A stretch of DNA of 64,000 nucleotides, taken from contig WJYK01000007.1 in assembly GCA_009668225.1 (NCBI GenBank), positions 62,001 to 126,000 of the forward strand, in the 5' to 3' direction. Origin of the DNA: Enterobacteriaceae bacterium RIT693. Lineage in GTDB: Bacteria; Pseudomonadota; Gammaproteobacteria; Enterobacterales; Enterobacteriaceae. Positions within the stretch are counted from its first letter, which is position 1. Each line of letters begins with the position of its first letter. Below, in pieces: positions 38,192 through 49,336 of the stretch. The notes below the pieces were generated by a model. The model saw only the letters and a program-made list of their open reading frames with translations, did not search any database and was not told the origin of the DNA. A program made the translations under genes and the position numbers.

Positions 38192-39844
38192 TTAGTTCCA
38201 GCTCACCTCACCCTTCGGTTGGTAAGCATTCACGTCCAGCGGTGAGTTCTGTTCGATGTACTGCTTCAGGACTTCCGCATCCACAAAGCCGGTGTTGACG
38301 TAACCCGGCTTTTTATCGATTTCCGGGTAACCGTCGCCGCCGGTGCCGTTGAAGCTCAGCGTCGCCATGCGGTAGGTTTTGGCCGGGTCAATCGGCTGGT
38401 CTTTGATTTTCAGGTTGCTCAGCTTACCGCCGGTTGAGGTGAAGCTCACGTTTGAGAACTGCGGGTAGGCGCCGGAGTCCGGCGTTTTCTGCGCCACCGC
38501 CGTCAGATACTCCTCAACGTCTTTGCCGTTCATGTCGATGTAGACCACGGTGTTGCCGAACGGCTGCACCTTAAGCACGTCTTTATAGGTAATATCCCCG
38601 GCTTCGATGGAATCACGCACGCCGCCGCCGCTCATCACCGCAAAGTCCGCGTTGGTTCGCGCCATCTGTGCCGCCAGCAATACGCGCGCCAGGTTGGTCT
38701 GCACAAAACGCACCTTGCTGCGGTCCCCTTCAAGGTGTCCGTTCACGCTGCCCACTTTCACCTTCAGCGCCGCCTGGCCTTTGTTCTGGAACGGCGTCAG
38801 CAGGGAGAGCATCTGCTGGTTTTCCGCGATTTGCGGGGTGTAGAGTACGCGCTCACTTTGCCCGTTGTCGTAGGTGATTTTCTTCTTCAGGTTGATAGGG
38901 ATCAGCTGATAGTGCACCAGCTTCATCTCGCCGTTACGGAACTCAAAGTCCGCGCGACCAACATATTTCCCCCACTCGTGCGCCTGAACAATCCAGGTAC
39001 CGTTTTGCTTGTCCGGCGCGCAAGGCGTCCCCGGGACGTAATCCTTCTGCTTCTGATTCTCGCCCGCCATGCAGACCGGATCCTGTGAGTGACCACCCAC
39101 AATCATCGTTAGCGCCCCGGCAGGCAGGCTTCTTGCCATTTCGACATCGCCCGGCGCATTCGAACCGTGGTTGCCGTTATCGTAGTGGCCCATATGGGTG
39201 GCGGCGATAATCACGTCTGGTTTTTCGGTGCCCTGCAGCTCCTGAATCACCAGTTTAGCTTCCTCCGCAGGCTTACGGAATTCGATGTCGGTAAAGTACT
39301 CCGGGTTACCGATTTTTGCCGTGTCGTCGGTGGTCAGGCCGATAACCGCCACCTTGATGCCCTGGGGTTTAAAAATCGCATACGGCTTAAACAGGCGTTC
39401 GCCGGTGCTTTTCTGATAAATATTGGCGGACAGCAGCGGGAACTTCGCCCATTTTTCCTGCTGGCGCAGCACGGAGAGTGGGTTATCGAATTCGTGGTTA
39501 CCGACGGCCATGGCGTCATAGCCAATCAGGCTCATGCCGCGGAAGTCCGGCTCGGCATCCTGCAGGTCAGATTCCGGCACGCCGGTGTTGATATCACCGC
39601 CCGACAGCAGCAGCACGCTGCCGCCCTCGGCTGCAACCTCTTTACGCACGCTGTCTACCAGCGTTTTTTGCGCCGCCAGACCGTACTCCGCGTATTCATT
39701 ACGCCAGAAGTGGCCGTGATGATCGTTAGTGTGAAGAATCGTAATTTTGTAGGTCTTGTCTTTTTCCCAGGCCAGCGCGGAGGCGCTGGTTAAGCTCAAT
39801 GCCACCAGCAGCGCCGTGGTTATTGTTTTAGTAGCAAAACGCAT
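38192..39844 (-). CDS. ushA: Periplasmic 5'-nucleotidase / UDP-sugar hydrolase
   Basis: UshA breaks down extracellular nucleotides and UDP-sugars in the periplasm. The 550-residue product starts MRFATKTITT at 39844, and the signal peptide ends near ASALA-WEKDK. The metallophosphoesterase domain shows HTNDHHGHF and GNHEFDNP; the C-terminal domain carries substrate residues in GDGYPEIDKKPGYVNTG. The N-terminal signal differs from E. coli, but the mature enzyme is closely matched. A start six codons earlier was rejected. It is divergent from fsr. Confidence 0.97.
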   Translation of the reverse strand: MRFATKTITTALLVALSLTSASALAWEKDKTYKITILHTNDHHGHFWRNEYAEYGLAAQKTLVDSVRKEVAAEGGSVLLLSGGDINTGVPESDLQDAEPDFRGMSLIGYDAMAVGNHEFDNPLSVLRQQEKWAKFPLLSANIYQKSTGERLFKPYAIFKPQGIKVAVIGLTTDDTAKIGNPEYFTDIEFRKPAEEAKLVIQELQGTEKPDVIIAATHMGHYDNGNHGSNAPGDVEMARSLPAGALTMIVGGHSQDPVCMAGENQKQKDYVPGTPCAPDKQNGTWIVQAHEWGKYVGRADFEFRNGEMKLVHYQLIPINLKKKITYDNGQSERVLYTPQIAENQQMLSLLTPFQNKGQAALKVKVGSVNGHLEGDRSKVRFVQTNLARVLLAAQMARTNADFAVMSGGGVRDSIEAGDITYKDVLKVQPFGNTVVYIDMNGKDVEEYLTAVAQKTPDSGAYPQFSNVSFTSTGGKLSNLKIKDQPIDPAKTYRMATLSFNGTGGDGYPEIDKKPGYVNTGFVDAEVLKQYIEQNSPLDVNAYQPKGEVSWN

Positions 39845-40032
39845 TGCCCATCTCCATGTCAAAATGTAACTGCGCAGAAATACCAGATAGCGGCCAGGAT
39901 AGACAACTAACTTTTCCGAAATGCGACTTTCTTCAAATCCCCCGCACGCGTATGTTAGCAGGGTAAGAATTTCTTCCGGGCGATTTCCTGCGTCGCCCGC
40001 TCTAAAAACAATAACCGTTTGTACAGGTAATT

Positions 40033-41250
40033 ATGGCAAGCTCTCAAACCCTCACCCAGCCGGGCACACCCCCGGAGCAAAAAAAAGCGCGCACCGCATT
40101 TGGGATACTCGGCGCTATAAGCCTTTCCCATCTGCTTAATGACATGATCCAATCGCTTATTCTGGCTATCTACCCCCTGCTACAGGCCGAGTTCTCCCTG
40201 AGCTTTATGCAAATCGGGATGATAACCCTGACCTTCCAGCTTTCTTCATCGCTGCTGCAGCCGCTGGTGGGCTACTACACCGACAAATACCCGATGCCGT
40301 GGTCGCTGCCGATTGGCATGTGCTTTACCCTCTGCGGCCTGGTGCTGCTGGCGCTGGCGGGTAGCTTCCCGGCGGTTCTGGTGGCTGCGGCGCTGGTCGG
40401 CACCGGTTCGTCGGTGTTCCATCCGGAATCCTCGCGCGTGGCGCGTATGGCGTCCGGTGGACGTCACGGGCTGGCGCAGTCGCTGTTCCAGGTGGGCGGC
40501 AACTTCGGCAGCTCTCTGGGGCCCTTGCTGGCGGCAGTTATTATCGCGCCTTACGGCAAAGGCAACGTGGCGTGGTTTGTTCTTGCTGCCCTGCTGGCAA
40601 TTGTGGTCCTGCTGCAAATCAGCCGCTGGTATTCCGCTCAGCACAAAATTGCGAAAAGCCGCCCTGCCGTGCCGGTGGTCAACCCGCTGCCGCGCAACAA
40701 AGTTATCCTGGCGGTCTCTATTTTGCTGCTGCTGATCTTCTCTAAATACTTCTATATGGCGAGCATCAGCAGCTACTTCACTTTCTACCTGATGCAAAAA
40801 TTCGGATTATCGGTACAAAACGCCCAGATCCACCTGTTCGCCTTCCTGTTTGCCGTCGCGGCGGGGACGGTTATCGGCGGGCCATTAGGGGATAAAATTG
40901 GTAGAAAATACGTGATTTGGGGCTCAATCCTCGGCGTCGCGCCATTTACCCTTGTTTTACCCTACGCTTCGCTTTACTGGACTGGGGTACTGACGGTGAT
41001 CATTGGCTTTATTCTGGCCTCGGCATTCTCAGCCATTCTGGTCTACGCCCAGGAGCTGTTACCTGGACGTATCGGTATGGTTTCCGGGCTGTTTTTCGGA
41101 TTTGCCTTTGGGATGGGTGGCCTCGGTGCCGCGGTACTTGGGCTGATTGCCGACTACACCAGCATCGAATTGGTCTACAAAATATGTGCCTTCCTGCCAT
41201 TGCTCGGTATTATGACAATATTCCTGCCCGATAATCGCCATAAATCCTGA
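40033..41250 (+). CDS. fsr: Fosmidomycin resistance MFS exporter Fsr
   Basis: Fsr is a 12-helix MFS antiporter that can export fosmidomycin. The 405-residue protein follows E. coli Fsr closely, with SHLLNDMIQSLILAIYPLL as helix 1 and the MFS motif in GYYTDKYPMPWSLP; VGTGSSVFHPESSRVARMA is in the first half. The N-terminal cytoplasmic tail (about 28 residues) is variable. It is flanked by the divergent ushA and a downstream hairpin at 41258-41280. Confidence 0.96.
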   Translation: MASSQTLTQPGTPPEQKKARTAFGILGAISLSHLLNDMIQSLILAIYPLLQAEFSLSFMQIGMITLTFQLSSSLLQPLVGYYTDKYPMPWSLPIGMCFTLCGLVLLALAGSFPAVLVAAALVGTGSSVFHPESSRVARMASGGRHGLAQSLFQVGGNFGSSLGPLLAAVIIAPYGKGNVAWFVLAALLAIVVLLQISRWYSAQHKIAKSRPAVPVVNPLPRNKVILAVSILLLLIFSKYFYMASISSYFTFYLMQKFGLSVQNAQIHLFAFLFAVAAGTVIGGPLGDKIGRKYVIWGSILGVAPFTLVLPYASLYWTGVLTVIIGFILASAFSAILVYAQELLPGRIGMVSGLFFGFAFGMGGLGAAVLGLIADYTSIELVYKICAFLPLLGIMTIFLPDNRHKS

Positions 41251-41257
41251 CTTTTAC

Positions 41258-41280
41258 CGGCCAAAGTGTTGCTTTGGCCG
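41258..41280 (+). terminator. Hairpin after fsr
   Basis: CGGCCAAAG (41258-41266) pairs with CTTTGGCCG (41272-41280). It is followed by a C run rather than a T run, so termination efficiency is doubtful. Confidence 0.55.
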
Positions 41281-41467
41281 CATCCCCCCCCCACACAGCT
41301 TCAGCGACTCCCCCACATAACTGAGTTAAATGCTACTCAGGCCCTTTTTTTTATCGAAATGCGCCTTTTATTCAAGATTCAACAATTATTCATAAACGCC
41401 GATAAGGAAATTGTCATAAACTGTGTAACAGAACGTTTTGGAACATCGGCCAACCAAAGGAGACGGA

Positions 41468-43144
41468 ATGCATCACGCCACACCGCTTATCACCACCATT
41501 GTTGGTGGTCTCGTGCTCGCTTTTTTACTCGGTATGCTGGCGAATAAGCTGCGCATATCTCCGCTGGTGGGCTATTTATTAGCCGGCGTGCTGGCGGGAC
41601 CTTTTACGCCAGGTTTTGTTGCTGATACCAAACTTGCCCCCGAGCTGGCGGAATTAGGCGTGATTCTGCTGATGTTCGGCGTCGGGCTGCATTTTTCATT
41701 GAAGGATTTGATGGCGGTAAAGGCCATCGCCATCCCCGGAGCGATCGCGCAGATTGGCGTCGCGACGCTGCTGGGCATGGCGCTTTCCTGGCTGATGGGC
41801 TGGTCACTGATGACCGGCATCGTGTTTGGCCTCTGCTTGTCGACCGCCAGCACCGTGGTACTGCTGCGCGCGCTTGAGGAACGGCAGCTAATCGACACCC
41901 AGCGAGGGCAGATAGCCATTGGCTGGCTGATTGTTGAAGATCTGGTGATGGTGCTGACGCTGGTGCTGCTGCCGGCGGTGGCCGGCATGCTGGAAAAAGG
42001 CGACGTCGGGCTGGCTTCCCTGAGCCTGGATATGGCTATCACCATCGGTAAGGTCGCCGCCTTTATCGCCCTGATGATGCTGGTGGGCCGTCGCCTTGTG
42101 CCGTGGATTCTGGCTCGCAGCGCCGCCACCGGCTCCCGCGAGCTGTTTACCCTTTCGGTCCTCGCGCTGGCGCTCGGCATCGCATTCGGTGCGGTTGAGC
42201 TGTTTGACGTCTCCTTTGCGCTGGGTGCCTTCTTTGCCGGTATGGTGCTGAACGAGTCAGAACTCAGCCACCGCGCGGCGCACGACACGCTGCCGCTGCG
42301 CGACGCCTTTGCGGTGCTGTTCTTTGTCTCCGTCGGGATGCTGTTTGACCCGCTTATTCTGATTCAGGAGCCGCTGGCGGTGCTGGGCACGCTGGCCATC
42401 ATCATCTTCGGTAAGTCTCTGGCGGCGTTCCTGCTGGTACGCATGTTCGGCCATTCCCAGCGTACCGCGCTGACCATCGCCACCAGCCTCGCGCAAATTG
42501 GTGAGTTTGCCTTTATTCTGGCCGGCCTCGGCATGGCGCTGAACCTGCTGCCACAAACGGGGCAGAATTTAGTGCTGGCGGGTGCAATCCTGTCGATTAT
42601 GCTGAACCCGATTCTGTTCGCCATTCTTGAGCGCTACCTCGAAAAAACCGAAACTCTGGACGAGCAGACGCTGGAAGAGGCTATCGAAGAAGAGAAGCAA
42701 ATCCCGGTGGATATCTGCAACCACGCGCTGCTGGTTGGCTATGGCCGCGTCGGCAGCCTGCTTGGCGAGAAGCTGCTTGCCGAAGGCGTGCCGCTGGTGG
42801 TGATTGAAACCTCCCGCAGCCGCGTGGACGAGCTACGCGAGCGAGGCATCCGCGCCGTGCTGGGCAATGCCGCTAACGAAGAGATCATGAATCTGGCGCA
42901 CCTGGACTGCGCGCGCTGGCTGTTGCTGACTATCCCTAACGGCTACGAGGCGGGTGAAATCGTCGCGACGGCCAGGGCAAAATGCCCGGATATCGAAATC
43001 ATCGCCCGCGCGCATTACGACGACGAAGTGGATTACATCACCGAGCGTGGCGCTAATCAGGTTGTGATGGGTGAAAGAGAGATTGCCAATACTATGCTGG
43101 GGCTATTGGTCCCGCCGGTTGTGCAGGAAGCGGTGACGGGTTAG
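41468..43144 (+). CDS. ybaL: CPA2-family cation:proton antiporter with TrkA-N domain, YbaL
   Basis: YbaL is a KefB-like inner membrane protein of the CPA2 family. The 558-residue product starts MHHATPLITT at 41468, with AAGGAG upstream. About 12 membrane segments span residues 5-390. They are followed by a TrkA-N (RCK) nucleotide-binding domain, with LLVGYGRVGSLLGEKL near residue 420. It lacks an adjacent KefF/KefG partner. The transported ion and the trigger are not established for this member. It is convergent with gsk across two hairpins. Confidence 0.94.
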   Translation: MHHATPLITTIVGGLVLAFLLGMLANKLRISPLVGYLLAGVLAGPFTPGFVADTKLAPELAELGVILLMFGVGLHFSLKDLMAVKAIAIPGAIAQIGVATLLGMALSWLMGWSLMTGIVFGLCLSTASTVVLLRALEERQLIDTQRGQIAIGWLIVEDLVMVLTLVLLPAVAGMLEKGDVGLASLSLDMAITIGKVAAFIALMMLVGRRLVPWILARSAATGSRELFTLSVLALALGIAFGAVELFDVSFALGAFFAGMVLNESELSHRAAHDTLPLRDAFAVLFFVSVGMLFDPLILIQEPLAVLGTLAIIIFGKSLAAFLLVRMFGHSQRTALTIATSLAQIGEFAFILAGLGMALNLLPQTGQNLVLAGAILSIMLNPILFAILERYLEKTETLDEQTLEEAIEEEKQIPVDICNHALLVGYGRVGSLLGEKLLAEGVPLVVIETSRSRVDELRERGIRAVLGNAANEEIMNLAHLDCARWLLLTIPNGYEAGEIVATARAKCPDIEIIARAHYDDEVDYITERGANQVVMGEREIANTMLGLLVPPVVQEAVTG

Positions 43145-43153
43145 TTCGCTTTG

Positions 43154-43206
43154 GGGCAGGTTTAGCGCCTGCCCTCCTCAAAAACGGCTGAGCCTGTAGG
43201 CTCAGC
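43154..43206. terminator. Paired hairpins between ybaL and gsk
   Basis: GGGCAGG/CCTGCCC (43154-43174) is followed by GCTGAGCC/GGCTCAGC (43187-43206). The second is preceded by AAAA, giving a T run on the minus strand for gsk; the first lies closest to ybaL. Confidence 0.75.
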
Positions 43207-43214
43207 TATTTCGC

Positions 43215-44519
43215 TTAGCGTTCCCAGTAAGACTCTTCGAGGCTGTCTTCCCGCTCGGGCAGGCCGCGCGTCAGGCGGGGCGAATGCTGATTCAGTACCT
43301 GATAGCTTACGCGGTTGGCATATTTGCATACCTGCGCCAATGAAGAATAAGTCAGCCAGGTCATCTTGTGTTTGCTGGAGTTCGGCACGTTACTGCGGTG
43401 ATAGTTGTTCGCGGTGATATCGTGCAGCAGCGCCGCAAGCGCGCCGTCACCTGCCCCGTTGGTGTTCATGATCTTCTCCGGGCCCCCCATGTAAGGGGCG
43501 ATATGGGAGTAGATACGCAGCGGCTCGGCACAGTCTTTCAGGCGCATCGCGCGGCTAAATTCATACTGGTTAAATTCAGCGATAGCGCCCGGCAGCAGAG
43601 GATGTTGGGTATTACGTTTCGCGGTTTCTTCGGTGTAGCCCGCCATATAAAGCCCGACCGGCCCGGCGGTGCACAGCACCAGGTCAACCCAGTCCAGCGC
43701 CTTGTCGGCGGCCAGCAGCGGATCGCTTTCGCCGGTTAGCGCCTCACCCTCCTCTTCGTTCATCGCCAGAATCGATACGTGCTCACGCAGGAACGCCTGC
43801 CACCAGGCCGGGTTCTCGGCAATCACGTATTTGGTGCCCAGCGTCAGAACAACCGGAACGTTATATTTTTTCGCCCAGCTTATCGCACGCATGGTGGCGT
43901 CCGGCATCGGCTCACCGGGTTTGCAGCGAACCAGATAAGAGGTGAGCACCAGCGCCGAAGCCCCTGCGATAACCTCTTCCGGGATACTGTCCGCCTGTAG
44001 CTGGTTCATATGGCCAGGGCTAATGGCAAAAGTACGTTCACCCTGCTCACCAATGAGCGTGAAACAGCGGCCAATCGCGCCATCAACGCCCTGTAAATAG
44101 TTGAGATCGGTCCGGCTGGAGGTGTTGCAGAGGTAACGGTAGGCGTAACTGCCAATCTCAACATTACGGCACATCACACCGAGCAGCACGGAACGGTCAT
44201 CGGCAAGCACCGAGTAGTTGTGCATGGTATTGCCGATGGTGCCCCCGGCAAACTGGTGGGTAATCAGGTTGTTATTAACCAGCTCTTTGTAGAGCGCATC
44301 GGCGACATCATCTTCAATCACCAGAGAGTGGCCAAAGCTTAACCCATAGCGCCGCACAAACTCGTCGTCCACTTTGGCTTCAATGTCCACCAGCGTTTGA
44401 TCGATGCCGACCACCCACGAGGAACCATTTTCAGCTTCAGGCTGGGTTTGCTGCAATAGCGGATCGCGAGCGCTGACGGGGAAGTAGTGTTTGGATTTGC
44501 GTTTACCGGGAAATTTCAT
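43215..44519 (-). CDS. gsk: Inosine/guanosine kinase
   Basis: Gsk phosphorylates inosine and guanosine in purine salvage. The 434-residue PfkB-family protein has the C-terminal catalytic motif NTNGAGDGALAALLHDI, with the GAGD aspartate as base, and the N-terminal glycine motif FAGGTIGNTMHNYSVL. Length equals that of E. coli Gsk. In E. coli aes lies between hemH and gsk; here gsk and hemH are only 63 bp apart on the same strand. Confidence 0.97.
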   Translation of the reverse strand: MKFPGKRKSKHYFPVSARDPLLQQTQPEAENGSSWVVGIDQTLVDIEAKVDDEFVRRYGLSFGHSLVIEDDVADALYKELVNNNLITHQFAGGTIGNTMHNYSVLADDRSVLLGVMCRNVEIGSYAYRYLCNTSSRTDLNYLQGVDGAIGRCFTLIGEQGERTFAISPGHMNQLQADSIPEEVIAGASALVLTSYLVRCKPGEPMPDATMRAISWAKKYNVPVVLTLGTKYVIAENPAWWQAFLREHVSILAMNEEEGEALTGESDPLLAADKALDWVDLVLCTAGPVGLYMAGYTEETAKRNTQHPLLPGAIAEFNQYEFSRAMRLKDCAEPLRIYSHIAPYMGGPEKIMNTNGAGDGALAALLHDITANNYHRSNVPNSSKHKMTWLTYSSLAQVCKYANRVSYQVLNQHSPRLTRGLPEREDSLEESYWER

Positions 44520-44582
44520 GGTGTCGTTACGGGCTGGCTAATAAGGCGGAGAATAGTAGCATTCCCCGCCACAGGATTCTAT

Positions 44583-45545
44583 TTAGCGATACCTGTCCAC
44601 CAGCTGAACCATCATGTCAATGTGCGCCGGATCGTCATTCAGCGCCGGGATATACTCATATTTCGTGCCGCCCGCCTCGATAAACACTTCCCGGTTCTGC
44701 ACCGCCATCTCTTCGAGAGTTTCCAGGCAGTCGGCGGAGAAGCCAGGGCACATTACCTGAATATGCTTCACGCCCTTTTCGGCCAGCATTTTCAGCGTTT
44801 CGTCGGTATACGGCATCAGCCACGGTTCACGGCCAAAACGTGACTGATAGGTCATCATCACTTTTTCCGGCGGCAGCTCAAGGGCGCTCAGCAGCTCGCG
44901 CGTGGTGTCGCGACAGCGCTGCGGGTAGTCATCGCCTTCGTTTGCATAACGCTGGGGAATACCATGGTAAGACAGCAGCAAAACGTCCGGCTCACCGTGT
45001 TCGGCAAAGGAACGTTTGACCGAGGCCGCCAGCGCGTTGATGTACGCCGTGTCGGTCGCATAGTCACGAATCAGGGAGAGAGAAGGCAGGCTGCGATAAT
45101 CGGCGAAGATCCGCCCCAGCTCATCCCACACCGCCGCGACGGTTGAGCAGGAAAACTGAGGGTAAAGCGGCAATACCACGATGTGCGTGACGTTCTGCGC
45201 CAGAAGGTCATCTACGGCACTCTTCAACGACGGTTCGCCGTAGCTCATCCCCAGCGCAACCGGCGTATGTGGAAGCTGCTGCGCCAGCGCTTTCTCCTGC
45301 CGACGGCTGTAAACCATCAGCGGCGAACCCTCTTCCATCCAGATGGACTGATAGAGTTTGGCGACGCGCGGTGAACGCAGCGGCAGAATGACGCCGCGCA
45401 GCAAAGGCCACCACAGCAGGCGGGGCGTATCCACCACGCGCTTATCGCTCAGGAACTGGCGAAGATAGCGGTTGACCGCCGCCGGCGTCGGGGCGCTCGG
45501 CGTGCCAAGGTTAGCCAGTAAGATGCCAATTTTTTCCTGATTCAT
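44583..45545 (-). CDS. hemH: Ferrochelatase
   Basis: HemH inserts ferrous iron into protoporphyrin IX, the last step of haem synthesis, at the cytoplasmic membrane face. The 320-residue protein has the metal-binding histidine in [16 protein letters not shown] near residue 194 and the conserved [12 protein letters not shown] block; the N terminus shows [15 protein letters not shown]. No Fe-S cluster cysteine cluster is seen at the C terminus, as usual for enterobacteria. Upstream lies repeat module B, then adk on the same strand. Confidence 0.97.
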   Translation of the reverse strand: MNQEKIGILLANLGTPSAPTPAAVNRYLRQFLSDKRVVDTPRLLWWPLLRGVILPLRSPRVAKLYQSIWMEEGSPLMVYSRRQEKALAQQLPHTPVALGMSYGEPSLKSAVDDLLAQNVTHIVVLPLYPQFSCSTVAAVWDELGRIFADYRSLPSLSLIRDYATDTAYINALAASVKRSFAEHGEPDVLLLSYHGIPQRYANEGDDYPQRCRDTTRELLSALELPPEKVMMTYQSRFGREPWLMPYTDETLKMLAEKGVKHIQVMCPGFSADCLETLEEMAVQNREVFIEAGGTKYEYIPALNDDPAHIDMMVQLVDRYR

Positions 45546-45639
45546 TCCTACCCCTTATCTATAAATTGCCGTCAATTGTAACGTAAAAGAGCGAAACGAG
45601 AACCGATTACAGCAAGAGGGGAAATTTCGGGCAAAAAAA

Positions 45640-45807
45640 TACCAGGGCATGCCCTGGTACTTGCTTCTGACAAAGTCTATTGTCCTGAAAAAATCTGAAC
45701 GCCGATCTTATAAAAACAATGAATGATGTTCTCTGGTTTACCCCAAACAGCCGAAAACCACGTTTTTCGGCTGTTTGTCATCAATATTACCAGGACATGC
45801 CCTGGTA
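45640..45807 (-). repeat. Terminator-bracketed repeat module, copy B
   Basis: The unit lies between adk and hemH, both read leftwards. The outer hairpins are a perfect 20 nt palindrome at 45640-45659 (TACCAGGGCA and its complement) and a near copy at 45788-45807 with one changed base. The inner hairpin pairs 45744-45757 with 45764-45777 (14 bp); its loop on the minus strand is ACGTGG. On that strand the palindrome at 45640-45659 is followed by a run of seven T and is a true terminator for adk. The remaining core matches copies A and C. No other gene is present in 45546-45827. Confidence 0.82.
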
Positions 45808-45827
45808 TTGATTGTCGCAGCGGGAAA

Positions 45828-46846
<1,019 letters not shown>

Positions 46847-47200
46847 ATGAATAAGACCTTAATTGCCATCATCTGTTGTTTGCTGCTAAGCGGGTGCACG
46901 TCACAGTGGGTAAAAACCCGCAGTAACGCGCAGGAATACACCAGCGCACGTGCTGCCTGTGAAACCCAGGCCCAGCAGGCTTTTCCGGTGAGGAACGAGG
47001 TTGCACAGCGGACTAAGTACACCACTTACTATGAAGCCTGTACCAAAAAAGATGATTGTGACGGCGAGAAAACCAGGGCGGTAAAAAAGCCTGAAATAGA
47101 AAGCTATGTGATGGATGTGAATAGCGAAAGCCGCGACCGGTTATTTAATCAGTGCATGGAACTTAAAGGCTGGGAAAGCAAAATAAAGTGGCTATCATAG
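46847..47200 (+). CDS. Small uncharacterised lipoprotein
   Basis: This 117-residue protein starts MNKTLIAIIC at 46847 and has a short signal peptide ending in the lipobox LSGC, with Cys20 as the expected lipid site. The mature part is charged and has four further cysteines (in AACETQAQQ, YEACTKKDDCDGE and FNQCMELKGW), which could form two disulfides in the periplasm. I do not recognise the family. It is inserted between htpG and adk, where E. coli has no gene, and is read opposite to both. An in-frame start 15 codons upstream would bury the signal peptide and was rejected. Confidence 0.75.
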   Translation: MNKTLIAIICCLLLSGCTSQWVKTRSNAQEYTSARAACETQAQQAFPVRNEVAQRTKYTTYYEACTKKDDCDGEKTRAVKKPEIESYVMDVNSESRDRLFNQCMELKGWESKIKWLS

Positions 47201-47303
47201 CTGAAATTCAATTTCAGACACTCATATGACGGCAGTGAAATAACCTTACTTTTATATCATTTATTTTTAAGGTGATTGCCACGCCCCCAAATTTAAGCGA
47301 AAA

Positions 47304-47331
47304 AAAACCACCTGCCGATGCAGGTGGTTTT
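47304..47331. terminator. Bidirectional terminator between the lipoprotein gene and htpG
   Basis: AACCACCTGC (47306-47315) pairs with GCAGGTGGTT (47320-47329). A runs precede it and T runs follow it, so it stops transcription from both sides. Confidence 0.92.
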
Positions 47332-47351
47332 TGTCAGTCTATCAACCCGAC

Positions 47352-49226
47352 TTAAGAAACCAGCAGCTGGTTCATGCGGCGGATGAACTGGTTCGGGTCT
47401 TCCAGCTGACCGCGCTCAGCTAACAGCGCCTGGTCCAGCAGCAGTTCAACCCACTCGCCGAACTGCGCGTCATCCTGCGTATCCGCCGCGCGTTTCACCA
47501 GCGCATGCTCCGGGTTAAGCTCGAAGATGTACTTCACGTCCGGCACTTCCTGGCCCGCAGCGGCAAACAGTTTCGCCATCTGGGTGCTCATGTCGTTGCT
47601 GTCGGTGGTCACGATCGCCGGCGTATCGGTCAGGCGGTGAGTCAGACGCACTTCCTTCACGCGCTCGCCCAGCAGGGTTTTCACGCGGTCCACGAACGGC
47701 TCCAGGGCTTTCTCAGCTTCTTTCGCTTCTTCGGTCTCTTCGTCCGTCAGCTTATCCAGCGATTCGTCGGTTTTGCTCACAGACTGGAACGCTTTGCCGT
47801 CGAACTCGGTCAGGTAGCTCATCATCCACTCGTCGATGCGATCGGAAAGCAGCAGAACCTCGATGCCTTTCTTACGCAGCAGTTCCAGATGCGGGCTGCT
47901 CTTCGCCGCCGCGTAGCTGTCTGCGGTGATGTAGTAGATCTTCTCCTGGCCTTCTTTCATGCGGGAGACGTACTCTTCGAGCGACACGGTCTGGGCTGAA
48001 GAATCAGCGTGCGTGGTCGCGAAACGCAGCAGCTTAGCGATAGCTTCCTGGTTCGCGTTATCTTCCGCCGGGCCTTCTTTCAGCACGAGGCCGAAGTTTT
48101 TCCAGAAGGTCTGGTACTTCTCGGCATCGTCTTTCGCCAGCTTATCCAGCATCTGCAGCACGCGTTTGGTCAGCGCACTACGCAGGTTCTGGGTCACGCG
48201 GCTGTCCTGCAGGATTTCACGGGAAACGTTCAGCGGCAGATCGTTGGAATCTATCAGGCCGCGAACAAAGCGCAGGTAGTTCGGCATGAACTGCTCCGCG
48301 TCGTCCATGATAAACACGCGCTGTACGTAGAGCTTCAGCCCGTGCTTGTGGTCGCGGTTCCACATATCCCACGGCGCCTGGGAAGGAATGTACAGCAGGC
48401 TGGTGTACTCCTGCTTGCCTTCTACGCGGTTATGGCTCCAGGAAATAGGGTCGGTAAAGTCATGGGCGATATGCTTGTAGAACTCTTTGTATTCGTCTTC
48501 GCTGACGTCAGATTTACTGCGGGTCCACAGCGCCTGAGCCTTGTTGATTTTTTCCCAGCTGACGATGGTTTCACCGTCTTTCTCTTCTTGCTGTTCAATC
48601 TCAACCGGCAGAGCAATATGGTCAGAGTACTTGCTGATAATGGAGCGTACGCGCCAGTCATCCAGGAATTCGTCTTCGCCTTCACGCAGGTGCAGGGTGA
48701 TTTCGGTGCCGCGATCGGCTTTCTCGATGTCGGCCACGGTGTATTCACCCGCGCCTTCCGATTCCCAGAACACGCCCTGCTCCGCGCTGGCACCGGCGGC
48801 GCGAGTACGAACGGTGACTTTGTCAGCCACGATAAACGCAGAGTAGAAGCCAACGCCGAACTGGCCAATCAGCTGGCTGTCTTTCGCCTGATCGGAGCCC
48901 ATGGACTCGAGGAAAGCTTTGGTGCCGGATTTGGCGATGGTACCCAGATGATCAATCACTTCATCGCGGGTCATCCCAATGCCGTTGTCGGCGATGGTCA
49001 GCGTGCGTTTCTCTTTATCGAAGGAGACACGGACGCGCAGTTCGCCGTCACCTTCATACAAATTAGCGTCCGACAGCGCGCGGAAGCGTAGCTTGTCTGC
49101 CGCATCGGAGGCGTTGGAGATCAGTTCACGCAGGAAGATTTCTTTATTTGAATAAAGAGAGTGGATCATCAGGTGCAGAAGCTGTTTTACCTCTGACTGA
49201 AAACCGCGGGTCTCTTGTCCTTTCAT
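47352..49226 (-). CDS. htpG: Hsp90-family molecular chaperone HtpG
   Basis: HtpG is the bacterial Hsp90, an ATP-dependent dimeric chaperone working with DnaK. The 624-residue product starts MKGQETRGF at 49226. The N-terminal GHKL ATPase domain shows [25 protein letters not shown] and [11 protein letters not shown]; the middle domain has the catalytic Arg in the NVSREILQ segment. The C-terminal dimerisation domain ends [10 protein letters not shown]. It lies 110 bp after recR. I did not find an unambiguous sigma-32 promoter. Confidence 0.98.
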   Translation of the reverse strand: MKGQETRGFQSEVKQLLHLMIHSLYSNKEIFLRELISNASDAADKLRFRALSDANLYEGDGELRVRVSFDKEKRTLTIADNGIGMTRDEVIDHLGTIAKSGTKAFLESMGSDQAKDSQLIGQFGVGFYSAFIVADKVTVRTRAAGASAEQGVFWESEGAGEYTVADIEKADRGTEITLHLREGEDEFLDDWRVRSIISKYSDHIALPVEIEQQEEKDGETIVSWEKINKAQALWTRSKSDVSEDEYKEFYKHIAHDFTDPISWSHNRVEGKQEYTSLLYIPSQAPWDMWNRDHKHGLKLYVQRVFIMDDAEQFMPNYLRFVRGLIDSNDLPLNVSREILQDSRVTQNLRSALTKRVLQMLDKLAKDDAEKYQTFWKNFGLVLKEGPAEDNANQEAIAKLLRFATTHADSSAQTVSLEEYVSRMKEGQEKIYYITADSYAAAKSSPHLELLRKKGIEVLLLSDRIDEWMMSYLTEFDGKAFQSVSKTDESLDKLTDEETEEAKEAEKALEPFVDRVKTLLGERVKEVRLTHRLTDTPAIVTTDSNDMSTQMAKLFAAAGQEVPDVKYIFELNPEHALVKRAADTQDDAQFGEWVELLLDQALLAERGQLEDPNQFIRRMNQLLVS

Positions 49227-49309
49227 GGTCATTGATACCTCAACAAAATCAAACGGGATGAAGAAAACGTTGAGGTGGATATGGTAGCGAATTGTGCCTT
49301 TTCAAGCTT

Positions 49310-49329
49310 GAGGAGGCAAAAACCTCCTC
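49310..49329 (-). terminator. Hairpin between recR and htpG
   Basis: GAGGAGG (49310-49316) pairs with CCTCCTC (49323-49329), loop CAAAAA. It is 7 bp past the recR stop. The following minus-strand sequence is not T-rich, so it may be partial. Confidence 0.55.
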
Positions 49330-49336
49330 CGGACGG

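Noticed and set aside
48009-49091. 360-codon ORF opposite htpG
   Set aside because: It is antisense to intact htpG, with no start context or recognisable domain.
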